Below the pieces are notes generated by a model. The model ran no database searches. It saw only the letters and a program-made list of their open reading frames with translations, and had not been told where the DNA came from. DNA of 19,419 nt from JAFTYO01 sp045644765 (GTDB lineage: Bacteria; Pseudomonadota; Alphaproteobacteria; RF32; CAG-239). Position numbers and translations under genes: made by a program. Positions 1 through 6,360 of this stretch are shown piece after piece; the first letter of the stretch is position 1; each line of letters starts with the position of its first letter. The DNA lies in the NCBI GenBank assembly GCA_045644765.1, contig JAZRHM010000005.1:1-19419 (forward strand), in the 5' to 3' direction.

Positions 1-1
1 A

Positions 2-205
2 ATAGCTTTAGGCTTATTGCAAAGTGCAATTGCCAATGCTGAAAATAACCACAGTCTTAATATCGACAAGTTAATCGTAAGTGAAGCATTTGTTGGTAAA
101 GGCTTAGTAATGAAACGTATGCACGCACGCGGTCGCGGACGTGGAGCACGCGTATTAAAACCGTTCTCCAGTATGACCGTTGTCGTAACAGAGCGTGGGG
201 AGTAA
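2..205 (+). CDS. rplV: 50S ribosomal protein L22, C-terminal part (5' end outside window)
   Basis: This is the C-terminal 67 residues of ribosomal protein L22, which binds 23S rRNA and lines the peptide exit tunnel of the large subunit. The reading frame is already open at base 2. It contains the typical ALGLLQSAIANAENNH stretch and the basic C-terminal hairpin (MKRMHARGRGRGARVLKPFS) that reaches into the tunnel, and it ends at TAA 203-205. rpsC starts 5 bases later, the normal S10-operon order (rpsS-rplV-rpsC-rplP). The N-terminal part lies left of the window, so the gene is cut by the window edge and not by mutation. Confidence 0.97.
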   Translation: MALGLLQSAIANAENNHSLNIDKLIVSEAFVGKGLVMKRMHARGRGRGARVLKPFSSMTVVVTERGE

Positions 206-210
206 GATAA

Positions 211-879
211 ATGGGACAGGAAGTAAATCCTACAAGTCTTCGTTTAGGTATTAACCGCACATGGGACTCTCGTTGGTATGCTGATGATAAGTTTACCGAC
301 TATCTCCACGAAGATTTTAAAATTAAAGAATTCTTGAAAGAGAAACTTGCTCAAGCTGGTATTAGTCGTATTGTGATTGAACGTCCGGCTAAGAAAGCAA
401 GAGTAACAATCCATTCTGCAAGACCGGGTGTTGTTATCGGTAAGAAGGGACAAGATATCGAGATGTTGCGTAAAGATATTCAGAAATTGACATCTTCAGA
501 AGTTCAATTGAACATCTTAGAAGTCAGAAAACCTGAATTAGACGCTAAACTCGTTGCAGATTCAGTTGCTCAACAATTAGAAAGACGTGTATCTTTCCGT
601 AGAGCAATGAAAAGAGTTATGCAGTCAGCTCTTCGTTTGGGTGCAGAAGGTATCAAAGTTAGCTGTAGTGGTCGTTTAGGCGGTGCAGAAATTGCTCGTA
701 CTGAATATTATCGTGAAGGACGTGTTCCTTTACACACATTACGTGCTGACATTGATTATGCAACCTCAACGGCTCATACAACTTATGGTGCTTGTGGCGT
801 AAAAGTGTGGATCTATAAGGGCGAAATTATGGCACATGATCCTATGGCACAAGACAAAAAGTTGGCTGAACAAAAATAA
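211..879 (+). CDS. rpsC: 30S ribosomal protein S3
   Basis: Ribosomal protein S3 of the small-subunit head; it helps form the mRNA entry channel. The 222 residues begin MGQEVNPTSLRLGINRTWDS, the classic S3 start. The KH-domain core has the GxxG-type loop VVIGKKGQDIEMLRKDIQ around residues 75-90. The C-terminal domain carries GRLGGAEIARTEYYREGRVP and ADIDYATSTAHTTYG. The length is normal for a proteobacterial S3. The gene lies 5 bases after rplV, with a GGGGAG ribosome-binding site formed by the end of rplV, so the two are probably translationally coupled. Confidence 0.98.
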   Translation: MGQEVNPTSLRLGINRTWDSRWYADDKFTDYLHEDFKIKEFLKEKLAQAGISRIVIERPAKKARVTIHSARPGVVIGKKGQDIEMLRKDIQKLTSSEVQLNILEVRKPELDAKLVADSVAQQLERRVSFRRAMKRVMQSALRLGAEGIKVSCSGRLGGAEIARTEYYREGRVPLHTLRADIDYATSTAHTTYGACGVKVWIYKGEIMAHDPMAQDKKLAEQK

Positions 880-898
880 TAAGTGAGGTTAAAATAAA

Positions 899-1327
899 AT
901 GTTAAGTCCAAAACGTATAAAGTTCCGTAAACAGCATAAAGGCCGTATTCATGGCTTGGCTAAAGGCGGATCTACTTTAAGTTTCGGTTCATATGGATTG
1001 AAGGCTTTGACACCGGAGCGCGTAACAGCTCGCCAAATTGAGGCAGCTCGTCGTGCAATTACACGTGAAATGAGAAGAGCCGGAAGATTATGGATCAGAA
1101 TTTTCCCAGATGTACCTGTAACAGATAAACCTGCTGAGGTTCGTATGGGTAAAGGTAAAGGTGCTGTAGAATTCTGGGTAGCAAGGGTTAAACCAGGCCG
1201 CATTATGTTCGAAGCAGAAGGTGTTGATGAAGACACAGCTCGCAGAGCATTTGCGTTAGGTGCCGCAAAACTGCCGGTTAAGAGTAAGTTTGTTAAGCGC
1301 CTCAACTCAGATAAAGGAGAAGCATAA
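899..1327 (+). CDS. rplP: 50S ribosomal protein L16
   Basis: Ribosomal protein L16, a 23S rRNA-binding protein near the A-site and peptidyl-transferase region. The 142 residues begin MLSPKRIKFRKQHKGRIHG and include the family signature of basic and aromatic motifs FGSYGLKALTPERVTARQIE, GRLWIRIFPDVPVTDKPAE and VRMGKGKGAVEFWVARVKPG. The length is typical, slightly extended at the C terminus. A GAGG ribosome-binding site lies about 10 bases upstream of the ATG. Its TAA (1325-1327) overlaps the ATG of rpmC by one base (TAATG), a sign of coupled translation. Confidence 0.98.
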   Translation: MLSPKRIKFRKQHKGRIHGLAKGGSTLSFGSYGLKALTPERVTARQIEAARRAITREMRRAGRLWIRIFPDVPVTDKPAEVRMGKGKGAVEFWVARVKPGRIMFEAEGVDEDTARRAFALGAAKLPVKSKFVKRLNSDKGEA

Positions 1328-1524
1328 TGGTAAAAACAAAAGATTTACGTGCTATGACAATTGATGAATTGGAAGCTAAACTTCTTGAAAACAAAAAAGA
1401 ACAGTTTAACTTACGTGTTCAACAATCAACAGGACAATTAACGAATACTGCACAGATTCGTAAAGTTCGTCGTGAAATAGCCAAAATCAATACGCTTATA
1501 ACAGAGCGTAAGAAGAATAGTTAG
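1327..1524 (+). CDS. rpmC: 50S ribosomal protein L29
   Basis: Ribosomal protein L29, a small two-helix protein near the exit of the peptide tunnel, where it contributes to the docking site for signal recognition particle and trigger factor. The 65 residues match the family: KDLRAMTIDELEAKLLENKK, LRVQQSTGQLTNTAQIRKVR and REIAKINTLITERKK. It overlaps the rplP stop by one base, and its ribosome-binding site (AAAGGAGA) lies inside rplP. rpsQ follows after 11 bases. Confidence 0.97.
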   Translation: MVKTKDLRAMTIDELEAKLLENKKEQFNLRVQQSTGQLTNTAQIRKVRREIAKINTLITERKKNS

Positions 1525-1535
1525 GAGAAAAGACT

Positions 1536-1772
1536 ATGCCTAAAAGAATTCTTCAAGGTGTTGTAGTAAGCGATAAACAGGATAAAACTGTCGTGGTCAG
1601 CGTAGAGCGTCAGATTATGCATCCTGTTTACAAAAAGTTCGTGAAGAAAAGCAAGAAATATGCTGCTCACGATGAGAATAACCAGTTCAAAGTTGGCGAT
1701 CAGGTTTCTATTATTGAATCGAAGCCTTATTCAAAAACAAAAACATGGACTGTATTAGTTGATAACGCCTAA
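1536..1772 (+). CDS. rpsQ: 30S ribosomal protein S17
   Basis: Ribosomal protein S17, an OB-fold primary binder of 16S rRNA. The 78 residues begin MPKRILQGVVVSDKQDKTVV and contain the conserved VERQIMHPVYKKFVKKSKKY and AHDENNQFKVGDQVSIIESK segments, followed by the usual PYSKTKTW strand. The ribosome-binding site is TAGGAGAA, 7-9 bases before the ATG. The gene sits in the standard position between rpmC and rplN, where the S17/L14 junction conventionally marks the S10-spc operon boundary. No obvious promoter is visible in the 19-base gap to rplN, so the genes are probably one transcript here. Confidence 0.97.
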   Translation: MPKRILQGVVVSDKQDKTVVVSVERQIMHPVYKKFVKKSKKYAAHDENNQFKVGDQVSIIESKPYSKTKTWTVLVDNA

Positions 1773-1791
1773 GATAAGAAGGAATTAAAAA

Positions 1792-2160
1792 ATGATACAG
1801 ATGCAAACCAACCTCGATGTTGCAGATAACTCTGGAGCACGTCAGGTGCAGTGCATTAAGGTTCTTGGAGGTTCCAAGAGAATGCATGCTTCCGTAGGGG
1901 ATATCATTGTTGTTTCTATTAAAGAAGCAATGCCAAAAGGACGTGTTAAAAAAGGTGATGTATGCAAAGCTGTGATTGTTAGAACAGCTAGCGACATCAG
2001 ACGTAAAGATGGCAGTGTTATCCGTTTTGACAGCAACGCAGCAGTTCTTGTAAATAAAGACGGTGAACCAATCGGTACTCGTATCTTTGGTCCTGTTACA
2101 AGAGAATTGCGTGCAAAGAAATTTATGAAAATCATTTCATTAGCACCGGAGGTATTGTAA
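1792..2160 (+). CDS. rplN: 50S ribosomal protein L14
   Basis: Ribosomal protein L14, a five-stranded barrel protein of the large subunit that contacts 16S rRNA across bridge B8 and is the docking point of the RsfS silencing factor. The 122 residues are the exact common bacterial length. Hallmarks are MIQMQTNLDVADNSGARQVQ, CIKVLGGSKR, KEAMPKGRVKKGDVCKAVIV and IGTRIFGPVTRELR. The ribosome-binding site is AAGAAGGAATT. Its stop overlaps the ATG of rplX by one base (TAATG). Confidence 0.98.
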   Translation: MIQMQTNLDVADNSGARQVQCIKVLGGSKRMHASVGDIIVVSIKEAMPKGRVKKGDVCKAVIVRTASDIRRKDGSVIRFDSNAAVLVNKDGEPIGTRIFGPVTRELRAKKFMKIISLAPEVL

Positions 2161-2477
2161 TGAGCCTTAAAATGAAAATTAAAAAAGGTGATAAAGTTGT
2201 TATCTTGTCTGGTGATGACAAAGGTAAAACAGGCGAAGTAATTAAAGCTATGCCAAAAGAGAGTAAAGTAGTTGTGCAAGGTGTGAATTTGGTAAAAAGA
2301 CACACCAAGCCAAGTCAAACTACTCCTGGCGGTATTGTTACTAAAGAAGCCGCAATTCACGTTTCAAATGTAGCTATTGTAACCTCAGATGGCAAAGCCA
2401 GCAAAATTGGTTACAAAGACGACAAAGGAACTAAAGTGCGTTTCGCACGTAAGTCCGGTGAAGTAATCGATAAATAG
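2160..2477 (+). CDS. rplX: 50S ribosomal protein L24
   Basis: Ribosomal protein L24, an assembly-initiating KOW-domain protein of the large subunit. The 105 residues contain the KOW motif near the N terminus (KIKKGDKVVILSGDDKGKTG), the conserved VVVQGVNLVKRHTKPSQTTP loop, and GGIVTKEAAIHVSNVAIV. The C-terminal RFARKSGEVIDK is typical. It starts within the rplN stop codon and uses a strong GGAGGT ribosome-binding site located at the end of rplN. Confidence 0.97.
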   Translation: MSLKMKIKKGDKVVILSGDDKGKTGEVIKAMPKESKVVVQGVNLVKRHTKPSQTTPGGIVTKEAAIHVSNVAIVTSDGKASKIGYKDDKGTKVRFARKSGEVIDK

Positions 2478-2488
2478 GAGAAAATTTT

Positions 2489-3028
2489 ATGACAAATTTT
2501 GAAAAACTTTATAATGAAGTCATAAAGAAATCTCTTGTGGAAAAATTCGGTTACCAGAACCCACATGAGATTCCTAAGTTGACTAAAATTGTCTTGAATA
2601 TGGGTATCGGTGATGCCGTAACAGACAAGAAAAAACTGAACAACGCTATGGAAGAATTAGCTTTGATAGCAGGCCAAAAGCCTGTTGCTACAACAGCACG
2701 CAAATCAATTGCTACTTTTAAATTAAGAGAAGGTATGCCTATTGGTTGTAAAGTTACACTTCGTTCTAAGAGAATGTATGAATTCTTAGAAAGACTTATA
2801 AATATGGCTTTACCGCGTATTAGAGACTTCCACGGAATATCAGGTAAAAACTTTGATGGTAAAGGCAACTTTGCTTTTGGTATTAAAGAACAAATTATCT
2901 TCCCTGAAATCAACTATGAAAAAGTAGATGATATTCGCGGTATGGATATTGTAATTTGCACAACAGCCAAGACAGATGAAGAAGCAAAATTCTTGCTTAA
3001 ATCATTTAACTTGCCTTACAAGAAATAA
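2489..3028 (+). CDS. rplE: 50S ribosomal protein L5
   Basis: Ribosomal protein L5, a component of the 5S rRNA-protein central protuberance that contacts the P-site tRNA. The 179 residues are the normal length. Recognisable segments are IPKLTKIVLNMGIGDAVTDK, AGQKPVATTARKSIATFKLR, EGMPIGCKVTLR, RDFHGISGKNFDGKGNFAFG and EQIIFPEINYEKVDDIRGMD. The ribosome-binding site TAGGAGAA lies 9 bases before the ATG and the gap to rplX is 11 bases. rpsN follows after 14 bases. Confidence 0.98.
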   Translation: MTNFEKLYNEVIKKSLVEKFGYQNPHEIPKLTKIVLNMGIGDAVTDKKKLNNAMEELALIAGQKPVATTARKSIATFKLREGMPIGCKVTLRSKRMYEFLERLINMALPRIRDFHGISGKNFDGKGNFAFGIKEQIIFPEINYEKVDDIRGMDIVICTTAKTDEEAKFLLKSFNLPYKK

Positions 3029-3042
3029 GCGGAGATTTTACT

Positions 3043-3348
3043 ATGTCAAAGACAAGTTCAGTATATAGAAACTTGAAAAGAGAAAAGATGGCTGAGAAGT
3101 ATGCTAATCGTCGTCTTAAATTAAAGCAAGTTGCTATGGATAAAAATGCTTCTCCGGAAGAAAGATTCCAAGCAACATTAAAATTGGCCGCTTTGCCACG
3201 TAACTCTGCAAAAATCAGAGTTAAGAACCGTTGCAAATTGACAGGTCGTTCACGTAGTTATTACAGGAAGTTCGGTTTAAGCCGTGTTGAATTAAGAAAC
3301 ATGGCAAGCTTTGGTGAAATTCCTGGTTTGGTAAAATCAAGCTGGTAA
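3043..3348 (+). CDS. rpsN: 30S ribosomal protein S14, zinc-independent long form
   Basis: Ribosomal protein S14, which binds 16S rRNA in the head of the small subunit. At 101 residues this is the long C-minus form: the zinc-binding CxxC pairs of the short Firmicutes-type S14 are absent. Only one Cys is visible, in NRCKLTGRSRSYYRKFGLSR. The C terminus LRNMASFGEIPGLVKSSW is the conserved S14 tail. The long form in this position is normal for Proteobacteria and supports that assignment. The ribosome-binding site is CGGAGA. Confidence 0.98.
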   Translation: MSKTSSVYRNLKREKMAEKYANRRLKLKQVAMDKNASPEERFQATLKLAALPRNSAKIRVKNRCKLTGRSRSYYRKFGLSRVELRNMASFGEIPGLVKSSW

Positions 3349-3361
3349 GGAGGATATATAA

Positions 3362-3760
3362 ATGTCAATGACTGATCCTTTGGGCGATATGCTCACTCGC
3401 ATTAGAAACGCACAAAGAGCGAAGAAAAGTGATGTTGTTACACCTGCTTCTCGCTTGCGTGAAAATGTGTTAGAAGTTCATAAAAAAGAAGGCTACATTG
3501 AAGGTTATGAAAAACGCAATGTTAAAGCCGGTATTGATGAACTCGTAATTAAATTAAAGTACCATGAAGGTGCTAGTGTTATAACTGAAATTTACCGTGT
3601 TTCTACTCCGGGTCGTCGCGTTTATTCAAGCGTTAAAGACTTACCTAGAGTATACAATGGCTTAGGTATTTCTATCGTTTCAACTCCTCAAGGTGTTATG
3701 AGCGATAATGATGCAAGAAAAGCCAATGTTGGCGGTGAAATTTTGTGTCAGGTATTCTAA
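3362..3760 (+). CDS. rpsH: 30S ribosomal protein S8
   Basis: Ribosomal protein S8, a primary 16S rRNA binder of the central domain. In enteric bacteria it also represses translation of the spc operon by binding its mRNA near rplE. The 132 residues begin MSMTDPLGDMLTRIRNAQRA and end with the conserved ISIVSTPQGVMSDNDARKAN and VGGEILCQVF motifs. The ribosome-binding site is an excellent AAGGAGGATAT. I do not see a clear S8-type operator in the rplX-rplE junction, but a covariance search would be needed to judge that. Confidence 0.98.
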   Translation: MSMTDPLGDMLTRIRNAQRAKKSDVVTPASRLRENVLEVHKKEGYIEGYEKRNVKAGIDELVIKLKYHEGASVITEIYRVSTPGRRVYSSVKDLPRVYNGLGISIVSTPQGVMSDNDARKANVGGEILCQVF

Positions 3761-3772
3761 GGGAGAAAGCGG

Positions 3773-4309
3773 ATGTCAAGAATTGGTAAATATCCGGTAG
3801 TAATCCCTGCTGGCGTAACAGTTGAAATCAACGATAATGTTGTAACTGTTAAAGGAAAATTAGGTGAACTTAGCTGTTCTTTTGATGCTAACTATGTATC
3901 AACAAAAGTAGAAGACGGTAAAGTTGTTGTAGCTCCATTATCAGATAACAGAACTTCACGTTCATTATGGGGTACCACCAGAGCAAACATTAACACTTTG
4001 GTTAAAGGTGTTAATGAGGGCTTCTACAAAAATTTGGAATTAGTGGGCGTTGGTTACAAAGCTCGTATGGAAGGAACTAAACTTGTTCTTTCATTAGGTT
4101 TTTCACATGATGTAAACTTTCCTGCTCCGGAAGGTATTAAGATTTCTTGTGAATCTCCAACCCAAATTAAAGTTTTTGGTGTAGATAAACAACTTGTCGG
4201 TCAGGTTGCAGCGCAAATTCGTAAATATCGTAAGCCGGAACCATATAAAGGTAAAGGTGTTAAATACGAAGGCGAATACATACGTCGTAAAGAAGGCAAG
4301 AAGAAATAA
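3773..4309 (+). CDS. rplF: 50S ribosomal protein L6
   Basis: Ribosomal protein L6, a two-domain protein near the sarcin-ricin loop and factor-binding site of the large subunit. The 178 residues are the standard length. Motifs include MSRIGKYPVVIPAGVTVEI, the second-domain ELVGVGYKARMEGTKLVLSL, and the signature near the end (RKYRKPEPYKGKGVKYEGEY followed by IRRKEGKKK). The ribosome-binding site is GGGAGAAAG. It follows rpsH after 12 bases. Confidence 0.98.
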   Translation: MSRIGKYPVVIPAGVTVEINDNVVTVKGKLGELSCSFDANYVSTKVEDGKVVVAPLSDNRTSRSLWGTTRANINTLVKGVNEGFYKNLELVGVGYKARMEGTKLVLSLGFSHDVNFPAPEGIKISCESPTQIKVFGVDKQLVGQVAAQIRKYRKPEPYKGKGVKYEGEYIRRKEGKKK

Positions 4310-4321
4310 GGATAACTTAAG

Positions 4322-4684
4322 ATGAATACACCAAGAAAATTGTTTGAAAAAAGAAAAGCTCGCGTAAGAACAGCTTTAAAAGCAGCGGCAAACGGCAAAT
4401 TAAGATTGTCAGTTTTCCGCAGCGGAAAGCATATCTATGCGCAGATTATTGACGACGCTAAAGGTGCAACAGTTGCTTCTGCTTCTACATTAGATAAAGA
4501 AGTTCGTGACAGCATCAAAAAGTCATCTACAATTGAAGCAGCCGGCTTCATTGGTAAAGTAATTGCAGAACGTGCAGTAAAATCAGGCGTAAGTGAAGTT
4601 GTCTTTGATAGAGGCGGGTACATTTATCACGGTCGTGTTAAAGCCTTGGCTGAAGCAGCACGTGAAGCTGGTTTGAAATTCTAG
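4322..4684 (+). CDS. rplR: 50S ribosomal protein L18
   Basis: Ribosomal protein L18, which binds 5S rRNA and helps bring it into the large subunit. The 120 residues have the basic N-terminal arm (RKLFEKRKARVRTALKAAAN), the core LRLSVFRSGKHIYAQIIDDA, and the C-terminal VVFDRGGYIYHGRVKALAEA followed by AREAGLKF. The length is normal. The ribosome-binding site is AAGGATAA, somewhat weaker than its neighbours. rpsE follows after 9 bases. Confidence 0.98.
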   Translation: MNTPRKLFEKRKARVRTALKAAANGKLRLSVFRSGKHIYAQIIDDAKGATVASASTLDKEVRDSIKKSSTIEAAGFIGKVIAERAVKSGVSEVVFDRGGYIYHGRVKALAEAAREAGLKF

Positions 4685-4693
4685 GAGGATAAG

Positions 4694-5254
4694 ATGGCTG
4701 TAGATCGTCATAATAAAAAAGAAAAAACTGAAGAATTAGTTGAAAAACTCGTTCACGTAAATCGTGTAGCTAAAACCGTAAAAGGCGGACGCACAATGAG
4801 CTTTGCTGCAGTTGTAGTTGTTGGTGACCAAAAAGGTCGCGTTGGCTATGGTTCAGGTAAAGCAACAGAAGTTCCTGACGCTATTGTTAAAGCTACAAAT
4901 GAAGCTAAAAAGAATATGGTTCGCATTCCGCTTCGTGAAGGCAGAACTCTTCACCACGATATTGAGGGACGTTTCGGCGCAGGTAAAGTTTTGTTAAGAA
5001 CTGCTCCTGCCGGTACCGGTGTTATTGCCGGCGGTCCTATGCGTGCTGTGTTTGAAGCTTTGGGCGTACAAGACGTTGTTGCAAAATCTTTGGGTTCTAA
5101 CAATCCTTACAACATGATTAAAGCAACATTTAACGCTTTACAATCTATCAATTCTCCTCGTATGGTTGCTGCTAAACGCGGTAAGAAAGTTGGAGACATT
5201 GTTAGTCGCCGTGAAAATTCTTCAAATGTAAAAATGGAAAAAGAGGAGGCTTAA
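4694..5254 (+). CDS. rpsE: 30S ribosomal protein S5
   Basis: Ribosomal protein S5, located at the mRNA entry side of the small subunit and important for decoding fidelity and helicase activity. The 186 residues contain the double-stranded-RNA-binding-like N-terminal domain (VHVNRVAKTVKGGRTMSFAA, GRVGYGSGKATEVPDAIVKA) and the C-terminal domain with LRTAPAGTGVIAGGPMRAVF and GSNNPYNMIKATFNAL. The charged C-terminal extension is slightly long. The ribosome-binding site is AGGAGGATAAG. rpmD starts 3 bases after its stop. Confidence 0.98.
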   Translation: MAVDRHNKKEKTEELVEKLVHVNRVAKTVKGGRTMSFAAVVVVGDQKGRVGYGSGKATEVPDAIVKATNEAKKNMVRIPLREGRTLHHDIEGRFGAGKVLLRTAPAGTGVIAGGPMRAVFEALGVQDVVAKSLGSNNPYNMIKATFNALQSINSPRMVAAKRGKKVGDIVSRRENSSNVKMEKEEA

Positions 5255-5257
5255 TCG

Positions 5258-5440
5258 ATGGCTAAAAAAACAATAAAAGTTACTCAAGTTGTTAGCCCTA
5301 TCGGCAAACCAAAAGATCAAAGAGCAACTTTAATCGGATTAGGCTTAAACAAAATGAATCGTACTGTTGAAGTTGAAGATACTCCTTCAGTTCGTGGTAT
5401 GATCAGTAAGGTTAGCCACCTCGTAAAAGTTGAAGAGTAG
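5258..5440 (+). CDS. rpmD: 50S ribosomal protein L30
   Basis: Ribosomal protein L30, a small protein of the large subunit near the 5S region. The 60 residues match the family: KVTQVVSPIGKPKDQRATLI, GLGLNKMNRTVEVEDTPSVR and GMISKVSHLVKVEE. The ribosome-binding site GAGGAGG lies at the end of rpsE. It is followed by a 143-base gap before rplO, by far the largest gap in the cluster, which holds the hairpin at 5448-5532. Confidence 0.97.
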   Translation: MAKKTIKVTQVVSPIGKPKDQRATLIGLGLNKMNRTVEVEDTPSVRGMISKVSHLVKVEE

Positions 5441-5447
5441 GATTGTA

Positions 5448-5532
5448 AAAGGGCTGTCATACTTGTTATTTTTTCGCTTATATACTGTTGATGTATACAT
5501 TGTTCAAAAATAACTTCGTAGCCCAGCCCTTT
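5448..5532. promoter_or_regulatory. Long imperfect hairpin in the rpmD-rplO gap
   Basis: Outer arms AAAGGGCTG (5448-5456) and CAGCCCTTT (5524-5532) pair perfectly. A second 9-bp stem, GTTATTTTT (5465-5473) with AAAAATAAC (5506-5514), nests inside, separated by an 8-9 base internal loop on each side. TATAC/GTATA (5481-5485, 5493-5497) could close the apex. No T tract follows on +, so it does not look like a simple terminator. It could be a cis-acting RNA, an RNase III processing site or a small palindromic insertion. The structure is read directly from the sequence; the function is unknown. Confidence 0.6.
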
Positions 5533-5583
5533 ATCAACCTATCTTAAACCATAGTGTTAATAAAAAATATTAGGTGAAAAGAA

Positions 5584-6036
5584 ATGAAACTTAATGAATT
5601 ACAAAACAATCCGGGAGCTACCAAAAACCGCATTCGTGTTGGTCGTGGTATCGGTAGCGGAAAAGGCAAAACCGGCGGACGTGGTGTTAAAGGCCAAAAG
5701 TCTCGTTCAGGTGTGTCTGTGAACGGTTTTGAAGGTGGTCAAATGCCTATTTACCGTCGTTTACCAAAACGCGGTTTCAACAATCCGTTTGCAAAACAAT
5801 TTGCTGTTGTTAACTTGGATACAATTCAAAAAGCAGTTGATGCAGGCAAATTAGATGCTTCTTCAATTGATATTGAAACATTACTCAATTCAAGAGTAAT
5901 CACCAAGAAAATGGACGGAGTTCGTTTACTTGCTCGTGGTGCTATCACAAGTGCTGTTACAATTTCTGTAAACTCTGCTTCTAAAGCAGCTGTTGAGGCA
6001 GTTGAGAAAGCTGGTGGAAAAGTAAACCTCGTATAA
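5584..6036 (+). CDS. rplO: 50S ribosomal protein L15
   Basis: Ribosomal protein L15, a large-subunit assembly protein binding 23S rRNA. The 150 residues contain the glycine-rich N-terminal extension (RIRVGRGIGSGKGKTGGRGV, KGQKSRSGVSVNGFEGGQMP) and the signature IYRRLPKRGFNNPF. The C-terminal globular domain ends AVEKAGGKVNLV. The ribosome-binding site is TTAGGTGA, about 7 bases before the ATG. In most bacteria secY follows immediately; here a strong terminator follows and no secY is present. The last five codons are echoed in the repeat copy at 6152-6257. Confidence 0.98.
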   Translation: MKLNELQNNPGATKNRIRVGRGIGSGKGKTGGRGVKGQKSRSGVSVNGFEGGQMPIYRRLPKRGFNNPFAKQFAVVNLDTIQKAVDAGKLDASSIDIETLLNSRVITKKMDGVRLLARGAITSAVTISVNSASKAAVEAVEKAGGKVNLV

Positions 6037-6051
6037 TGGCTCATCTAGAGC

Positions 6052-6120
6052 AAAAAACTGCAGGCGGTCAAAATTCATGTACCTTATGTACACTAAAATT
6101 TTGACCGCCTGCAGTTTTTT
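6052..6120 (+). terminator. Strong rho-independent terminator of the ribosomal cluster
   Basis: A perfect 24-bp stem, 6052-6075 with 6097-6120, encloses a 21-base loop that itself contains TGTAC/GTACA. The left arm begins with six A and the right arm ends with six T, so it can act in both directions. It starts 15 bases after the rplO stop and is well placed to end the S10/spc transcript. Confidence 0.9.
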
Positions 6121-6151
6121 ACTCTATCTAAACCATTTTCCAAGGTTTACG

Positions 6152-6257
6152 GTAAATCTCATATAATAGCTCATCTAGAGCAAAAAAACTGCAGGATGAT
6201 CAAAATTCGTGTGCTTTTATGTATGGCAGAGTTTTGATCGTTTTGTTTTTTATTTTT
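6152..6257. repeat. Decayed tandem copy of the rplO 3' end plus terminator
   Basis: This stretch repeats 6022-6120 at an offset of 130 bases. It includes a version of the last rplO codons and stop (GTAAATCTCATATAA against GTAAACCTCGTATAA), the shared TCATCTAGAGCAAAAAA block, CTGCAGG, and a hairpin left arm. The right arm has decayed: only GATCAAAA (6198-6205) with TTTTGATC (6232-6239) still pairs well, followed by a T-rich run. It is a directly visible duplication of gene end plus terminator. Confidence 0.8.
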
Positions 6258-6265
6258 TAGATAAA

Positions 6266-6296
6266 GAATAAAAAAGCCTCTGTGAAAACAGAGGCT
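6266..6296 (-). terminator. Rho-independent terminator of the leftward accessory cluster
   Basis: The 9-bp stem AGCCTCTGT (6275-6283) with ACAGAGGCT (6288-6296) closes a GAAA loop on +, read as a TTTC loop on the minus strand. On the minus strand the stem is followed by a run of T (A run 6270-6275 on +). It lies about 65 bases beyond the stop of the ankyrin gene and points in that gene's direction. Confidence 0.88.
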
Positions 6297-6360
6297 AGGT
6301 TAGGGGCATTTGAAGAGTTTAGGCAATAATGTTAAATTTGTAATTAATCGTTTTTATATT

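Noticed and set aside
5448..5532. Hairpin in the rpmD-rplO gap as an ordinary terminator
   Set aside because: No T tract follows on +, and L15 is essential and has no clear promoter after the hairpin, so full termination is unlikely.
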